The notes under the pieces are model-generated. The model was not told where the DNA came from, made no database searches, and was given only the letters and a program-made list of their open reading frames with translations. A stretch of DNA of 64,000 bases from Phreatobacter sp. (GTDB taxonomy: Bacteria; Pseudomonadota; Alphaproteobacteria; Rhizobiales; Phreatobacteraceae), in assembly GCF_030691135.1 (NCBI RefSeq), contig NZ_JAUYFA010000092.1, positions 17,311 to 81,310 of the forward strand, given 5' to 3'. Made by a program: the position numbers and the translations under genes. This document shows positions 36,112 through 46,023 of this stretch, piece after piece; within the stretch, counting starts at the first letter, position 1, and every line of letters starts with the position of its first letter.

Positions 36112-36264
36112 GGAATTACAGTTTGGACCCGTTCTCAACGGAGCGTCAAGCTGGAACCTTGCCACGGTGCAGGCCCGCCCCCCTGCCGGTGCATCCCCTC
36201 CCCCGTTGCATTGTCGCAAGTCTCCCCTAGTCTCTCGCGCCACCATTGCCGCAGGAGACTTTTC

Positions 36265-37044
36265 ATGGCCCGGTTCACGACCTCGGACGGCCTTTCGCTG
36301 CGCTACGAAGATACCGGCGGCGACAAGCCGGCGCTGCTCCTGTCCAACTCGCTCGGAACCCGGCTGGAGATGTGGCAGCCGCAGATGGCCGCCTTCGCCG
36401 AGGCCTTCCGTGTCATCCGCTATGACAAGCGCGGCCATGGCGACAGCGAGCTGCGCGTCGGACCGACCGGCTTTGCGCGGCTGACCCGCGACGCGGTCGA
36501 ACTGCTCGACCACCTTGGGATCGCGAAGGCCGACTGGTGCGGCCTCTCCATGGGCGGCATGAGCGGCATGTGGGCCGGCACCCACCATGCCTCCCGCTTC
36601 AACCGCCTGGTTCTCTGCAACACCGCCGCCGGCATGCCGACCGCCGACATGTGGAACCAGCGCATCGCCACCGTGAAGCGCGACGGTCTCACCCCGCTCA
36701 TCCCGACCATCGTCGACCGCTGGTTCACCAAGCGCTTCCAGGCCGCGGACCCCAAGGCCGTTGCCCGCATTGTCGCCATGCTGGAGACCACCCCGCCGGA
36801 AGGCTATGCCGCATGCTCCGCCGCCATCCGCGACATGGACCAGCGCGAGGCGATCCGCGCGATACGGCTACCGACGCTCGTCATTTCCGGCACTCATGAC
36901 GGCTCGACGCCCCCCGGCAAGGGCCGCGAGATCGCCGAGGCGATCCCCGGCGCCCGCTATGTCGAGCTCGATGCCGCGCATCTGTCCAATATCGAGCAGG
37001 CCGGGGCCTTCACCGACACGGTGATGGGCTTCCTGCGGCCGTGA
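36265..37044 (+). CDS. pcaD: 3-oxoadipate enol-lactonase
   Basis: A 259-residue alpha/beta-hydrolase with the PcaD pattern: YDKRGHGDSE, nucleophile CGLSMGGM (Ser in GLSMGG), ISGTHDG with the acid, and the His in DAAHLSNIEQ. PcaD hydrolyses 3-oxoadipate enol-lactone in protocatechuate breakdown. The ATG at 36265 has AGGAGA upstream. The pcaC-like gene follows 269 bp later, supporting the assignment. Confidence 0.85.
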   Translation: MARFTTSDGLSLRYEDTGGDKPALLLSNSLGTRLEMWQPQMAAFAEAFRVIRYDKRGHGDSELRVGPTGFARLTRDAVELLDHLGIAKADWCGLSMGGMSGMWAGTHHASRFNRLVLCNTAAGMPTADMWNQRIATVKRDGLTPLIPTIVDRWFTKRFQAADPKAVARIVAMLETTPPEGYAACSAAIRDMDQREAIRAIRLPTLVISGTHDGSTPPGKGREIAEAIPGARYVELDAAHLSNIEQAGAFTDTVMGFLRP

Positions 37045-37064
37045 TCAGCGGCAAGACGGGTCAG

Positions 37065-37272
37065 TGCGTCCTTCGAGGCTCGCAATAGCATCGAGCGGAC
37101 GCGAGATGCGTCCGCATCTCGCTATGCGCTCGCACCTCAGGATGAGGAAGGTTGAGCCTGGCATGACGGCCGACCTCGTCCCGCTTTGTGCAGGACACCA
37201 ACGCCCCTCATCCTGAGGTGCGAGCCCCAGCGATGCGGCAGCATCGTCCGGAGGCGAGCCTCGAAGGACGCA
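37065..37272. repeat. Nested palindromic intergenic repeat
   Basis: Outer arms: TGCGTCCTTCGAGGCTCGC at 37065-37083 and its exact complement at 37254-37272. Inner arms: GCTCGCACCTCAGGATGAGG at 37128-37147 and its exact complement at 37206-37225. A hairpin GCGAGATGCG/CGCATCTCGC at 37101-37122 sits inside the left half. Similar cttcgaggctcgc and cctcaggatgagg palindromes are widespread in Hyphomicrobiales intergenic regions, so this is a dispersed non-coding element, perhaps MITE-like. Confidence 0.7.
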
Positions 37273-37313
37273 CTTCCACCGATGCAGGGCGCAGTGCCCG
37301 ACAGGAGACCTTC

Positions 37314-37700
37314 ATGGACGAAAAAGACCGCTTCGAAAAAGGCCTCGCGGTGCGTCGCGCCGTTCTCGGCGATGCCCATGTCGACCGTTCGCTCGCCGGC
37401 CGCGACGGCTTTTCCGGCGAGTTCCAGGACTTCATCACCCGCTATGCCTGGGGCGAGATCTGGACGCGGCCGGGCCTCGAGCGCAAGACGCGCAGCTTCC
37501 TGGTGCTCGCCATCTGCGCCTCACTCGGCCGCTGGGAGGAGTTCCGGCTGCACTGCCGCGCCTCCTTCGCCAACGGTGTGACCACCGACGACATCAAGGA
37601 GGTCATCCTGCAGATCGCCGTCTATGCCGGTGTTCCCGCAGCGAATACGGCGATGAAGGAGGCGAAGGAGGTTTTCGCCGAGCTCGGCATCAAGACCTGA
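37314..37700 (+). CDS. pcaC: 4-carboxymuconolactone decarboxylase
   Basis: A 128-residue carboxymuconolactone decarboxylase family protein. RYAWGEIWTRPGLERKTRS, the HCRASFANGVT block and ILQIAVYAGVPAAN are typical of PcaC. It acts just before PcaD in the protocatechuate pathway. The ATG at 37314 follows ACAGGAGACC. A palindromic repeat separates it from pcaD. Confidence 0.88.
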   Translation: MDEKDRFEKGLAVRRAVLGDAHVDRSLAGRDGFSGEFQDFITRYAWGEIWTRPGLERKTRSFLVLAICASLGRWEEFRLHCRASFANGVTTDDIKEVILQIAVYAGVPAANTAMKEAKEVFAELGIKT

Positions 37701-37710
37701 GACTCTGCAG

Positions 37711-37762
37711 GCCCCACCCTTACCCTCTCCTCGCGCAAGCGAGGGGAGGGTGCGGGTGGGGC
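37711..37762. terminator. Long hairpin between pcaC and the flavin reductase gene
   Basis: Near-perfect 24-bp arms (23 pairs including two G-T) with a GCAA loop, beginning GCCCCACCC and ending GGGTGGGGC. It lies between two converging genes, so it can work in both directions, but there is no T-run. It may also be a dispersed intergenic repeat. Confidence 0.45.
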
Positions 37763-37806
37763 ATCCTTCGCAGGAGAAAGCGGCAGAGGGGTCGCTGATA
37801 CGCCGC

Positions 37807-38334
37807 TCAGCGCGGGATCGGCCGATAGGCCCGGTCGAAATAGGCGAGAGCCGGGCCCGCCGGCCCGATCCTGACCGCCTCGACCTGGCCGATGAGGATG
37901 TGATGCGTCGCCATGGCGCGCATCTCCACGAGACGGCAGTCGAAGGTGACGAGGGCGATGTCGAGCGTCGGCGCCCCCGTCGCGAGCGGCGACCAGGACC
38001 CCTCGCGGAAACGCTCGGCGCCGACATGGCCACGGCGACCGGCGAAGGTCTCTGCCAGCCCCTCGGCGCCGGCCGGCAGGGCATTGACCGCGAAGACGCC
38101 GTTGCTGGCGATCAGCGCCCCGTTGGCGGACTTGCGATTGAGGCAGACGAGCAGCGTCGGCGGCTCGTCCGAGACCGAGGCGACCGCGATGGCGGTGAAG
38201 CCGCTGGATCCTGCCGGCCCGGCGGTGGTGACCACATGGACGTGACCTGCCACATGCGCCATGCCGTCCCGATAGGCCTGCGGTGAGGCGGCGGGCACTC
38301 CCGGAATCATCGAGTGGCTGGCAGCGCCATCCAT
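37807..38334 (-). CDS. flavin reductase-like domain protein
   Basis: A 175-residue flavin reductase family protein: GFTAIAVASVSDEPPTLLVCLN near residues 44-65 and the NGVFAVNAL block bind FMN, followed by the HHILIGQVEAVR end. Such enzymes supply reduced flavin to a monooxygenase. The ATG at 38332-38334 is chosen since AGAGGA lies six to seven bases upstream. A likely partner is not seen nearby. Confidence 0.82.
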   Translation of the reverse strand: MDGAASHSMIPGVPAASPQAYRDGMAHVAGHVHVVTTAGPAGSSGFTAIAVASVSDEPPTLLVCLNRKSANGALIASNGVFAVNALPAGAEGLAETFAGRRGHVGAERFREGSWSPLATGAPTLDIALVTFDCRLVEMRAMATHHILIGQVEAVRIGPAGPALAYFDRAYRPIPR

Positions 38335-38593
38335 GCAAAATCCTCTGTTGCCGATTGATATAGGCCTGCGAGCGCGGCGGAGCCAATCCATACCGCTGAA
38401 TTCTCGGTGATTAAGGTTGAGACGGTCGCATGCCGGCCGTGTGAATAAACGCCACGACGCCATTGTGACTTCTCGGGACGCTTGCTACCGATATGTGGCA
38501 TGTTGTGTAGCAGGCCCGGCCGCAGAGGCGGCCGTCGCCGGAGACCATCGCGGCGCTATCCCGCGCCGTCGGGGACAGTGGGAAGGTGACGGC

Positions 38594-39511
38594 ATGGAAG
38601 TCTTCTTCCAGCAGCTGATCAACGGCGTCACGCTCGGATCGATCTACGGTCTTATCGCCATCGGCTACACGATGGTCTTCGGCATCATCGGCATGGTCAA
38701 TTTCTCCCATGGCGATGTCTTCATGGTCTCCACCTTCATCGCCCTGATCGCGCTGATGATCGTCACCACCTGGCTCGGCGTCGGGTCGATCCTCATCGCC
38801 CTGATGATCGTGCTGATCATCGCCATGATCTTCACCTCGCTGATTAGCTGGACCATCGAGCGCGTCGCCTATCGCCCCTTGCGCGGCTCGTTCCGCCTCG
38901 CCCCGCTGATCTCCGCCATCGGCATGTCGATCGTGCTGTCGAACTTCGTGCAGGTGTCGCAGGGTCCGCGCAACAAGGCCATCGACCCGATCCTCAACAA
39001 TGTCTTCGTGCTCTCGGCGGCGGGCGGCTATCAGGTGACGCTGTCCTACAAGCAGATTCTCATCGTCGTGGTCACTGCGGCCCTCCTCGCCATCTTCTGG
39101 TGGGTGGTCGCCAAGACGCCGCTCGGCCGGGCGCAGCGCGCCTGCGAGCAGGACCGCAAGATGGCAGCTCTGCTCGGCGTCGACGTCGACCGCACGATCT
39201 CCATCACCTTCGTCATGGGCGCCGCGCTCGCCGCCGTAGCCGGCACGCTCTACCTCGTCTATTACGGCGTGGTGAACTTCCACGACGGATTCACGCCGGG
39301 CGTGAAGGCCTTCACCGCGGCGGTGCTCGGCGGCATCGGCTCGCTGCCCGGCGCGGTGCTGGGAGGCCTGCTCATCGGCCTCATCGAGGTCTTCTGGTCG
39401 GCCTATTTCTCGGTCGAGTACAAGGACGTCGCAGCCTTCTCCATTCTCGCCATCGTGCTGATCTTCATGCCGCAGGGCATCCTCGGCCGGCCCGACGTCG
39501 AGAAGGTCTGA
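38594..39511 (+). CDS. livH: branched-chain amino acid ABC transporter permease LivH
   Basis: A 305-residue inner-membrane permease of the LivH family: eight hydrophobic segments, the N-terminal [20 protein letters not shown] block, GMVNFSHGD, and the EAA-like loop [14 protein letters not shown] near residue 190. It forms the translocation pore with LivM. The ATG at 38594 follows GGGAAGG. Stop lies 2 bp before the livM GTG. The exact amino acid or related substrate is not determined. Confidence 0.92.
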   Translation: MEVFFQQLINGVTLGSIYGLIAIGYTMVFGIIGMVNFSHGDVFMVSTFIALIALMIVTTWLGVGSILIALMIVLIIAMIFTSLISWTIERVAYRPLRGSFRLAPLISAIGMSIVLSNFVQVSQGPRNKAIDPILNNVFVLSAAGGYQVTLSYKQILIVVVTAALLAIFWWVVAKTPLGRAQRACEQDRKMAALLGVDVDRTISITFVMGAALAAVAGTLYLVYYGVVNFHDGFTPGVKAFTAAVLGGIGSLPGAVLGGLLIGLIEVFWSAYFSVEYKDVAAFSILAIVLIFMPQGILGRPDVEKV

Positions 39512-39513
39512 TC

Positions 39514-40941
39514 GTGACGAGCGCAACGGACCCGAATTTCGCCAGACCCGAGCCCCCTTCCCCCGTCGCCCGCGCCGCTCGGGAAGCCCTCTTCGCCGCG
39601 ATCATCGCGCTCGGTGTCTTCGGTCCCCTGCTCGCCTTCCGGACGACGCAGGACATGCAGAACCGTCTCATCGTCGAGACGCGCTATGGCCTCATCGCGA
39701 TCGTCGTCCTGCTCGTCTTCGCCGGGCGCTTTCTGCTGTCGCTCTGGTTCGCGCGGGCGCGCCCCGAGGCGGGGCCCACCCTCGGCGCCCGCCTGTCCGG
39801 CCTGGTGCCCCGGAGCGTGCGCGACGTCGTCCGCAGCGGCCTGCCGCCGGCGGCTCTTGTCGCCCTCTTCGTCTACCCGATGATGATCATGTCCCTGACG
39901 GGCGGCTCCGGCGCCCTCAAGTGGATCGACAATTTCGGCATCCAGATCCTCATCTACGTGATGCTGGCCTGGGGCCTGAACATCGTCGTCGGCCTCGCCG
40001 GCCTCCTCGACCTCGGCTATGTCGCCTTCTATGCGGTCGGCGCCTATGCCTATGCGCTCATCGCCACCAAGGTGATCCCTGCGACCTTTCCCGGCCTCGG
40101 GGTCTGGGCCTTCTGGATCTGCCTGCCCATCTCCGGCATCCTCGCCGCCTTCTGGGGGGTGCTGCTCGGCTTTCCGGTCTTGCGATTACGCGGCGACTAC
40201 CTCGCCATCGTGACCCTTGCCTTCGGCGAGATCATCCGCCTCGTCCTGATCAACTGGACCGCCTTCTCCAACGGCTATGAAGGCATCTCGACCATTCCGC
40301 GGCCCTCGTTCTTCGGCGTGCCGTTCAACGCCTCGGACACGGGCTTTGCCGCGACCTTCGGGCTGGAATTCTCGCCCGTCTACCGCACCATCTTCCTCTA
40401 CTACGTCATCGTCTGCCTCGCCCTGCTCACCGCCTGGGTGTCGAACCGGCTGCGCAAGCTGCCCGTCGGCCGGGCCTGGGAAGCGCTGCGCGAGGACGAG
40501 ATCGCCTGCCGCTCGCTCGGCATCAACACGGTCAACACCAAGCTCACTGCCTTCGCCATCGGCGCCATGTTCGGCGGCTTCGCCGGCTCGTTCTTCGCCG
40601 CGCGTCAGGGCTTCATCTCGCCGGAGAGCTTCACCTTCATGGAATCGGCGGTGATCCTCGCCATCGTCGTGCTCGGCGGCATGGGCTCGCTCGTCGGCAC
40701 GGCCCTCGCCGCCGTCGCCATGATCGGCGGCACCGAACTCCTGCGCGAGCTCGACTGGCTGAAGGCCATCTTCGGCAGGGATTTCGATCCGGCCCAGTAT
40801 CGCATGCTCATCTTCGGTCTCGCCATGGTGGCGATCATGGTGTGGAAGCCGCGCGGTTTCGTCTCCACCCGCATGCCCAGCGCCTTCCTGAAAAACCGCC
40901 GCGCCGTCTCCGCCGATCACGTCAAGGAGGGCCAAGGGTGA
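39514..40941 (+). CDS. livM: branched-chain amino acid ABC transporter permease LivM
   Basis: A 475-residue permease with a long N-terminal part before the conserved core ([24 protein letters not shown]). The cytoplasmic EAA loop [20 protein letters not shown] is near residue 325. GTG start at 39514, 2 bp after livH. It ends in a GTGA overlap with livG, showing tight coupling. Confidence 0.92.
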   Translation: MTSATDPNFARPEPPSPVARAAREALFAAIIALGVFGPLLAFRTTQDMQNRLIVETRYGLIAIVVLLVFAGRFLLSLWFARARPEAGPTLGARLSGLVPRSVRDVVRSGLPPAALVALFVYPMMIMSLTGGSGALKWIDNFGIQILIYVMLAWGLNIVVGLAGLLDLGYVAFYAVGAYAYALIATKVIPATFPGLGVWAFWICLPISGILAAFWGVLLGFPVLRLRGDYLAIVTLAFGEIIRLVLINWTAFSNGYEGISTIPRPSFFGVPFNASDTGFAATFGLEFSPVYRTIFLYYVIVCLALLTAWVSNRLRKLPVGRAWEALREDEIACRSLGINTVNTKLTAFAIGAMFGGFAGSFFAARQGFISPESFTFMESAVILAIVVLGGMGSLVGTALAAVAMIGGTELLRELDWLKAIFGRDFDPAQYRMLIFGLAMVAIMVWKPRGFVSTRMPSAFLKNRRAVSADHVKEGQG

Positions 40942-41771
40942 GCGAGGCGATCCTGACCGTCGAACACCTGACGATGCGGTTTGGCGGGCTCCTGGCGGTG
41001 AACGACCTGTCCTTCGAGGCACGCCGCGGCGACATCACGGCAGTGATCGGCCCTAACGGCGCCGGCAAGACCACCGTCTTCAACTGCATCACCGGCTTCT
41101 ACAAGCCGAGCCAGGGCCGCATCACCATGCGCCATGCGGACGGGCGCACCCACCTGCTGGAGCGCCTGGCCGATTTCCGCATCGCCCAGGAAGCGAAGGT
41201 CGCGCGCACCTTCCAGAACATCAGGCTTTTCTCCGGGATGACCGTGCTGGAGAACCTTCTGGTGGCCCAGCACAACCCGCTGATGAGCGCCTCCGGCTGG
41301 TCGATCGGCGGCATTCTCGGCCTGCCCGCCTATGGCCGCGCCGAACGCCGCGCCATCGAGAAGGCAGCCTACTGGCTCGACAAATGCGGGTTGACCGACC
41401 GCGCCGACGACCCCGCCGGCGACCTCCCCTATGGCCCGCAGCGGGCCCTGGAGATCGCCCGCGCCATGTGCACAGAGCCCGAGCTCCTCTGCCTCGACGA
41501 GCCCGCCGCAGGCCTCAACCCGCGCGAGAGCCTGGTACTCAACGAGCTGCTGCGCTTCATCCGCAAGGAGCACGGAACCTCGCTGCTGCTGATCGAGCAC
41601 GACATGAGCGTCGTGATGGAAATCTCCGACCATGTCGTCGTCCTCGACTACGGCATCAAGATTTCCGACGGCACGCCGGCCATGGTGCGCGAGGACCCCA
41701 AGGTGATCGCCGCCTATCTCGGCGTCGACGATTCAGAGGTCGAGAAGGTGGAAGCGGAGGTGGGCCTGTGA
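40938..41771 (+). CDS. livG: branched-chain amino acid ABC transporter ATPase LivG
   Basis: A 277-residue ATPase: Walker [10 protein letters not shown], signature-like [15 protein letters not shown], Walker [11 protein letters not shown], and His in [10 protein letters not shown]. The degenerate signature LPYGPQ is normal for LivG. The GTG start overlaps the livM stop, and the stop overlaps the livF GTG. Confidence 0.92.
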   Translation: MSEAILTVEHLTMRFGGLLAVNDLSFEARRGDITAVIGPNGAGKTTVFNCITGFYKPSQGRITMRHADGRTHLLERLADFRIAQEAKVARTFQNIRLFSGMTVLENLLVAQHNPLMSASGWSIGGILGLPAYGRAERRAIEKAAYWLDKCGLTDRADDPAGDLPYGPQRALEIARAMCTEPELLCLDEPAAGLNPRESLVLNELLRFIRKEHGTSLLLIEHDMSVVMEISDHVVVLDYGIKISDGTPAMVREDPKVIAAYLGVDDSEVEKVEAEVGL

Positions 41772-42490
41772 CGGCGCTCCTGACCGCCCGCGGCGTCGAG
41801 ACCTTCTACGGCGCCATCCAGGCGCTGAAGGGCATCGACATCGACGTCGCCCGCGGCGAGATCGTCGCCCTCATCGGGGCCAACGGCGCCGGCAAGTCGA
41901 CGCTGATGATGACGATCTGCGGCAGCCCGCAGGCCCGCCGCGGCTCCATCGTCTATGACGGGCAGGACATCACCCGCCGGCCGACCCACGAGATCATGCG
42001 CATGGGCATCGCCCAGTCGCCGGAGGGGCGGCGCATCTTCCCGCGCATGTCCGTTTTCGAGAATCTCCAGATGGGGGCGACCCTCACCGATCCCGCCTTC
42101 TTCACCGAAGACCTGGAAAAGGTCTTCGTCCTCTTCCCCCGCCTGAAAGAGCGGCGCGACCAGCGCGGCGGCACGCTGTCGGGCGGCGAGCAGCAGATGC
42201 TCGCCATCGCCCGTGCCCTGATGAGCCGGCCGAAGCTGCTGCTCCTCGATGAGCCCTCGCTCGGCCTCGCCCCGCTCATCGTCGCCGGGATCTTCAACGC
42301 CATCCGCGAGCTCAACCGGGCGGAGGGCCTGACCGTCTTCCTCGTCGAGCAGAACGCCTACCACGCGCTGAAGCTCGCCCACCGCGGCTATGTGATGGTC
42401 AACGGCAGCGTCACCATGCAGGGGACCGGCAAGGAACTCCTCGCCCGCGAGGAGGTGCGCGCTGCCTATCTCGAAGGGGGGCGGCACTGA
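41768..42490 (+). CDS. livF: branched-chain amino acid ABC transporter ATPase LivF
   Basis: A 240-residue ATPase: Walker [25 protein letters not shown], Walker [13 protein letters not shown] and FLVEQN. It pairs with LivG. It overlaps livG (GTGA) and the next gene (TGATG). Confidence 0.92.
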   Translation: MTALLTARGVETFYGAIQALKGIDIDVARGEIVALIGANGAGKSTLMMTICGSPQARRGSIVYDGQDITRRPTHEIMRMGIAQSPEGRRIFPRMSVFENLQMGATLTDPAFFTEDLEKVFVLFPRLKERRDQRGGTLSGGEQQMLAIARALMSRPKLLLLDEPSLGLAPLIVAGIFNAIRELNRAEGLTVFLVEQNAYHALKLAHRGYVMVNGSVTMQGTGKELLAREEVRAAYLEGGRH

Positions 42491-42870
42491 TGCAGGGCGT
42501 GCTCTACGAGGAACCCTCGGTCTGGCTCTTCCTTCTCGTCACCCTGGTGCTCGGCGGCTGGCTGGCGATCATGACCGGCCGGGCCTGCGCCCAGACATGG
42601 CGCGGCATCCCGGAGACCATCGCCTATCTCCTCGTCCTCGGCCTCGCCGTACGCTTCGCCCATTTCGCACTCTTCGAGGGAACGCTCCTGTCGCTGCGCT
42701 ACTATGTGGTCGACACCGTCATCGTCTCCCTCATCGGTCTCCTGTCCTGGCGCATGACGCGCGCCGGGCAGATGGTCCACCAGTACTGGTGGCTCTACGA
42801 ACGCACCGGCCCGCTCACCTGGGCGGAACGGCCGGTCCCCCTGTCCTCCCCTCCGGAGAAACACCGATGA
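42490..42870 (+). CDS. small membrane protein of the liv operon (DUF6867-like)
   Basis: A 126-residue protein with three to four hydrophobic segments (residues about 12-28, 44-62, 72-86) and a proline-rich tail. Such a small gene follows livF in many Hyphomicrobiales liv operons and is named DUF6867; I make this link from memory. Its start overlaps the livF stop by one base, so it belongs to the transporter operon. Its job is unknown. Confidence 0.72.
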   Translation: MQGVLYEEPSVWLFLLVTLVLGGWLAIMTGRACAQTWRGIPETIAYLLVLGLAVRFAHFALFEGTLLSLRYYVVDTVIVSLIGLLSWRMTRAGQMVHQYWWLYERTGPLTWAERPVPLSSPPEKHR

Positions 42871-42998
42871 CGCGTCGGTTTGAGCCGGATGGGCTGACAA
42901 GTTCCGCAAAAGGGTATTCGATCCTCGGCAAGAACGGCATGACCCGTTCTCCGCGAAGGCTTGATCCCCTCGTGACCCCCAATTGGGAAGGATGAGAG

Positions 42999-44129
42999 AT
43001 GAAGACCAAACTCCTCGCCGGGCTGACGCTCGGCCTCGGTCTTGCCCTGGCGCTTCCCGCCCAGGCGCAGATCCGTCTCGGTGTTGCCGGACCGATCACG
43101 GGTCCGAACGCCTCGTTCGGCGCCCAGTTGCGCCAAGGCGTCGAGCAAGCCGTGGAAGACATCAACGCCGCTGGCGGCATTCTCGGTCAGCGCATCCAGC
43201 TGTCGGTCGGCGACGACGTTTCCGATCCCCGCCAGGGCGTGAGCGTTGCCAACAAATTCGTCGGTGACGGCATCAAGTTCGTCGTCGGCCACTTCAATTC
43301 CGGCGTATCCATTCCCGCCTCCGAGGTCTATGCGGAAAACGGCATCGTCGCCATCACCCCCGCCTCGACCAACCCGCGCCTCACCGAGCGCGGCCTGTGG
43401 AACGTGTTCCGCACCTGCGGCCGCGACGACCAGCAGGGCGCCGTCGCCGCAGCATTCCTCGTCCGCAACTTCGCCGGCAAGCGCGTCGCCATCGTCCACG
43501 ACAAGACGACCTACGGCAAAGGCCTCGCCGACGAGACCCAGAAGGCGATGAACGCCGCCGGCCTCAAGGAGGTCATCTATGAAGGCGTCAACACCGGCGA
43601 GAAGGACTTCTCGGCGCTGATCTCCAAGCTCAAGGCGGCCAATGTCGACGTCGTCTACTGGGGCGGCCTGCACACCGAGGGCGGCCTCATCGTCCGCCAG
43701 ATGCGCGACCAGGGCGTCAGCGCCCCGCTCATGTCGGGTGACGGCATCGCCGACAACGAGTTCGCCGCGATCGCCGGCCCCGGCGCCGTCGGCACGCTCA
43801 TGACCTTCCCGCCGGACCCGCGCAACCGCGCCGAGGCCCGCGCCGTTGTCGAGAAATTCCGCACGGCCCGTCGTTTCGAGCCGCAGGCCTACACGCTCTA
43901 CAGCTATGCCGCTGTGCAGATTCTCCAGCAGGCGGCCGTCGCCACCAACTCGCTCGACCCGAAGAAGATCGCCGAATTCATGCGCACCGGCCACGTCTTC
44001 AAGACGGTGATCGGCGACATCTCCTATGACAAGAAGGGTGACATCACCCGCGCCGACTACGTCATGTACACTTGGCGCGCCGGGCCGGATGGCAAGGTCT
44101 CCTATTTCGAGAGCTCGACCACCAACTGA
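42999..44129 (+). CDS. livK: branched-chain amino acid ABC transporter substrate-binding protein
   Basis: A 376-residue periplasmic binding protein with signal peptide (MKTKLLAGLTLGLGLALALPAQA) and the family blocks LGVAGPITGPNASFGAQ, VGHFNSGVSIPAS and ITPASTNPRLTE. The ATG follows GGGAAGGATGAGAG. It is 128 bp after the small membrane gene and is closed by a strong terminator. Ligand class is Leu/Ile/Val-like. Confidence 0.92.
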   Translation: MKTKLLAGLTLGLGLALALPAQAQIRLGVAGPITGPNASFGAQLRQGVEQAVEDINAAGGILGQRIQLSVGDDVSDPRQGVSVANKFVGDGIKFVVGHFNSGVSIPASEVYAENGIVAITPASTNPRLTERGLWNVFRTCGRDDQQGAVAAAFLVRNFAGKRVAIVHDKTTYGKGLADETQKAMNAAGLKEVIYEGVNTGEKDFSALISKLKAANVDVVYWGGLHTEGGLIVRQMRDQGVSAPLMSGDGIADNEFAAIAGPGAVGTLMTFPPDPRNRAEARAVVEKFRTARRFEPQAYTLYSYAAVQILQQAAVATNSLDPKKIAEFMRTGHVFKTVIGDISYDKKGDITRADYVMYTWRAGPDGKVSYFESSTTN

Positions 44130-44157
44130 TCCCGTCCTTCGCGGATCCGACGTGACG

Positions 44158-44189
44158 AAGCCCGCCCGGAGCGATCTGGGCGGGCTTTT
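44158..44189 (+). terminator. Intrinsic terminator of the liv operon
   Basis: GCCCGCCC at 44160-44167 and GGGCGGGC at 44178-44185 with a 10-nt loop, followed by TTTT (44186-44189). It begins about 30 bp after the livK stop. Confidence 0.85.
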
Positions 44190-44214
44190 CATGGATCGAG
44201 GGCTGGCGCCCGCA

Positions 44215-45801
44215 TCATTGGGTCAGCCGCAGGCGACTGATGTGGTTGCCGATCTCGTCGAAGGCGTTGCTCAGCGCCTGATCGGAATCGGCCACCAGAG
44301 CCATCGACGGGTTAGATGCGCATTGCTGCAGGATGCTGCGCGCCGTGGCGTCCGTCACGAAGAAGGCGACCGTGTAGACCCGGATTCCCGCCGCCTTGGC
44401 ATTGGCGCAGGACGTGAGCGTCTTCTCGTTCATCTTGGCGACAATCTCGGCCCTGCTGCTCGACGTCGTCCCGAGGCGCCCTGCCGCCGAAAAGCCATAG
44501 GCCGAATAGAACGACCCGTTCATGGTGGGCAGACCGATCGCATCGTTCGCTCCATCGGTCATCAGCACCATGATCTTGCGGTTCTGCGGATCGTTGTAGG
44601 CTCGCCCCTCGGTGAACGGCGGCTCGGGCGACAGCACCCGCCAGCCCCACATGACCGCCTCATGCAGGTTGGTGCCGCCGTAGTTCGGCATGGCCGCCAG
44701 CGCCGTCGTGAGCGTCGGCTGGTTATGCGTCAGCGGGATGATCGGGTTCGAATCACACAACTGATTGGGTCCGCGCCGGGTGCCGTTGGCCAGCGACTGG
44801 TCGGGGCTGGCGCCGTTATACTTGCAGACCCGCCGCTGGCGGGCGAGCATCGACGTACCGAGCCCGCTCTGGCAGGTGCCGTCCGAGAGATAGTTGTTGT
44901 AGAAGCCGGACCACGCCCCCTCGTCGGGCTCGTCGGGAGCAAAGCTCGGCACGAAGAGCGTCGCCGCATTGCCGGACACTGGCGCACTGTCGGTCACGTC
45001 GTGCGGCGCAGGACGCGCCTCGACGCAGCCGGACCAACTGACACCCGACATCTGAGAATAGAGCTGCAGCCGCTTGGCGGGCGTCGCGAAGTTCTCTTCG
45101 TGGATCGGCGAATGGCCCTGGGTGTCGATCCAGCTGGCACCGGCATTGGCCGGGCCGACATTGACCATCGAGGCGAAGGGCACGACCGCGACCCTGGTAT
45201 CCCCTGCCATATAGGCAAGGCCGAGCACCTTGCGCATCAGATCGGCGGACGCCGTCCGCAAGGTGGTGATCCGCGTCCCCGCCATGGACCCTGAATTGTC
45301 GAGGACGAGCGCGACCTCCAGGAGGGCGCGGCCGAGCTGCGAGGACGACGTGGCCGCCATCGGGACACTGGAAATGCCGATCACCGGCAGAATGTAGGGC
45401 TGATAGACATAGGTGGCCCGGGCCTCGACCGAGCGGGCCGCGACATCGACCGCGACAGTGACCTGGACCTGGCTGGCAAATTCGATATTGCCGGCCATGT
45501 GTCTCCGGACGAGTTCGGCGATCTGGGCCGAGGTCGAATTGGCGGTGACCGAACGCGTCGCAGTCAACACCGCCGAGTCGAGCGCATTCTGCAGGCGCGA
45601 CTGCCGGCCGGAGGCGACCGTGTAATCGACCGCGCCGCCGACAACGCCCAGCATGGGCAGCAGCGTGACGGCGAAGAGGATCGTGACGGCGCCGCCGGCG
45701 TCGGTGCGAAAGCGCCTCGCGCGTCGTGCAGCCCGACGGAGCAGCCGCCGGCAGGAAGGCAGCATCCGCATGAGTCCCGCGGACAAGATCGGGAGTGACA
45801 T
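44215..45801 (-). CDS. TadG-like VWA protein
   Basis: A roughly 528-residue protein. A basic N-terminus (RRLLRRAARRARRF) precedes a TadE/G-like membrane segment (GGAVTILFAVTLLPMLGVVGGAVDY) and a von Willebrand A domain with the MIDAS start VLDNSGSM near residue 170 and VLMTDGAND later. TadG-type proteins assemble Flp/Tad pili. No other tad gene is in the window, so it is an orphan. The start is uncertain among ATG 45801, 45771 and 45765. Confidence 0.8.
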   Translation of the reverse strand: MSLPILSAGLMRMLPSCRRLLRRAARRARRFRTDAGGAVTILFAVTLLPMLGVVGGAVDYTVASGRQSRLQNALDSAVLTATRSVTANSTSAQIAELVRRHMAGNIEFASQVQVTVAVDVAARSVEARATYVYQPYILPVIGISSVPMAATSSSQLGRALLEVALVLDNSGSMAGTRITTLRTASADLMRKVLGLAYMAGDTRVAVVPFASMVNVGPANAGASWIDTQGHSPIHEENFATPAKRLQLYSQMSGVSWSGCVEARPAPHDVTDSAPVSGNAATLFVPSFAPDEPDEGAWSGFYNNYLSDGTCQSGLGTSMLARQRRVCKYNGASPDQSLANGTRRGPNQLCDSNPIIPLTHNQPTLTTALAAMPNYGGTNLHEAVMWGWRVLSPEPPFTEGRAYNDPQNRKIMVLMTDGANDAIGLPTMNGSFYSAYGFSAAGRLGTTSSSRAEIVAKMNEKTLTSCANAKAAGIRVYTVAFFVTDATARSILQQCASNPSMALVADSDQALSNAFDEIGNHISRLRLTQ

Positions 45802-46023
45802 GGCCAGGACCATCCTGGTTGAGCCGACTGGGACTACTGCCCCTACGGCACCGAATATGGTCACCAACGCTGAAACAATCGTTAAAACAGCCAGAATGTG
45901 CAAGATGGGGAAATCTGTGCCCCCGACAAATCACAGATGAGCTCACATCAGGCACGACTAGGTTCGGCCCGGCAATTTTTACATCTGTAAACTGACAAAA
46001 AAGTCCACGCCGGCGAAAGCCTG

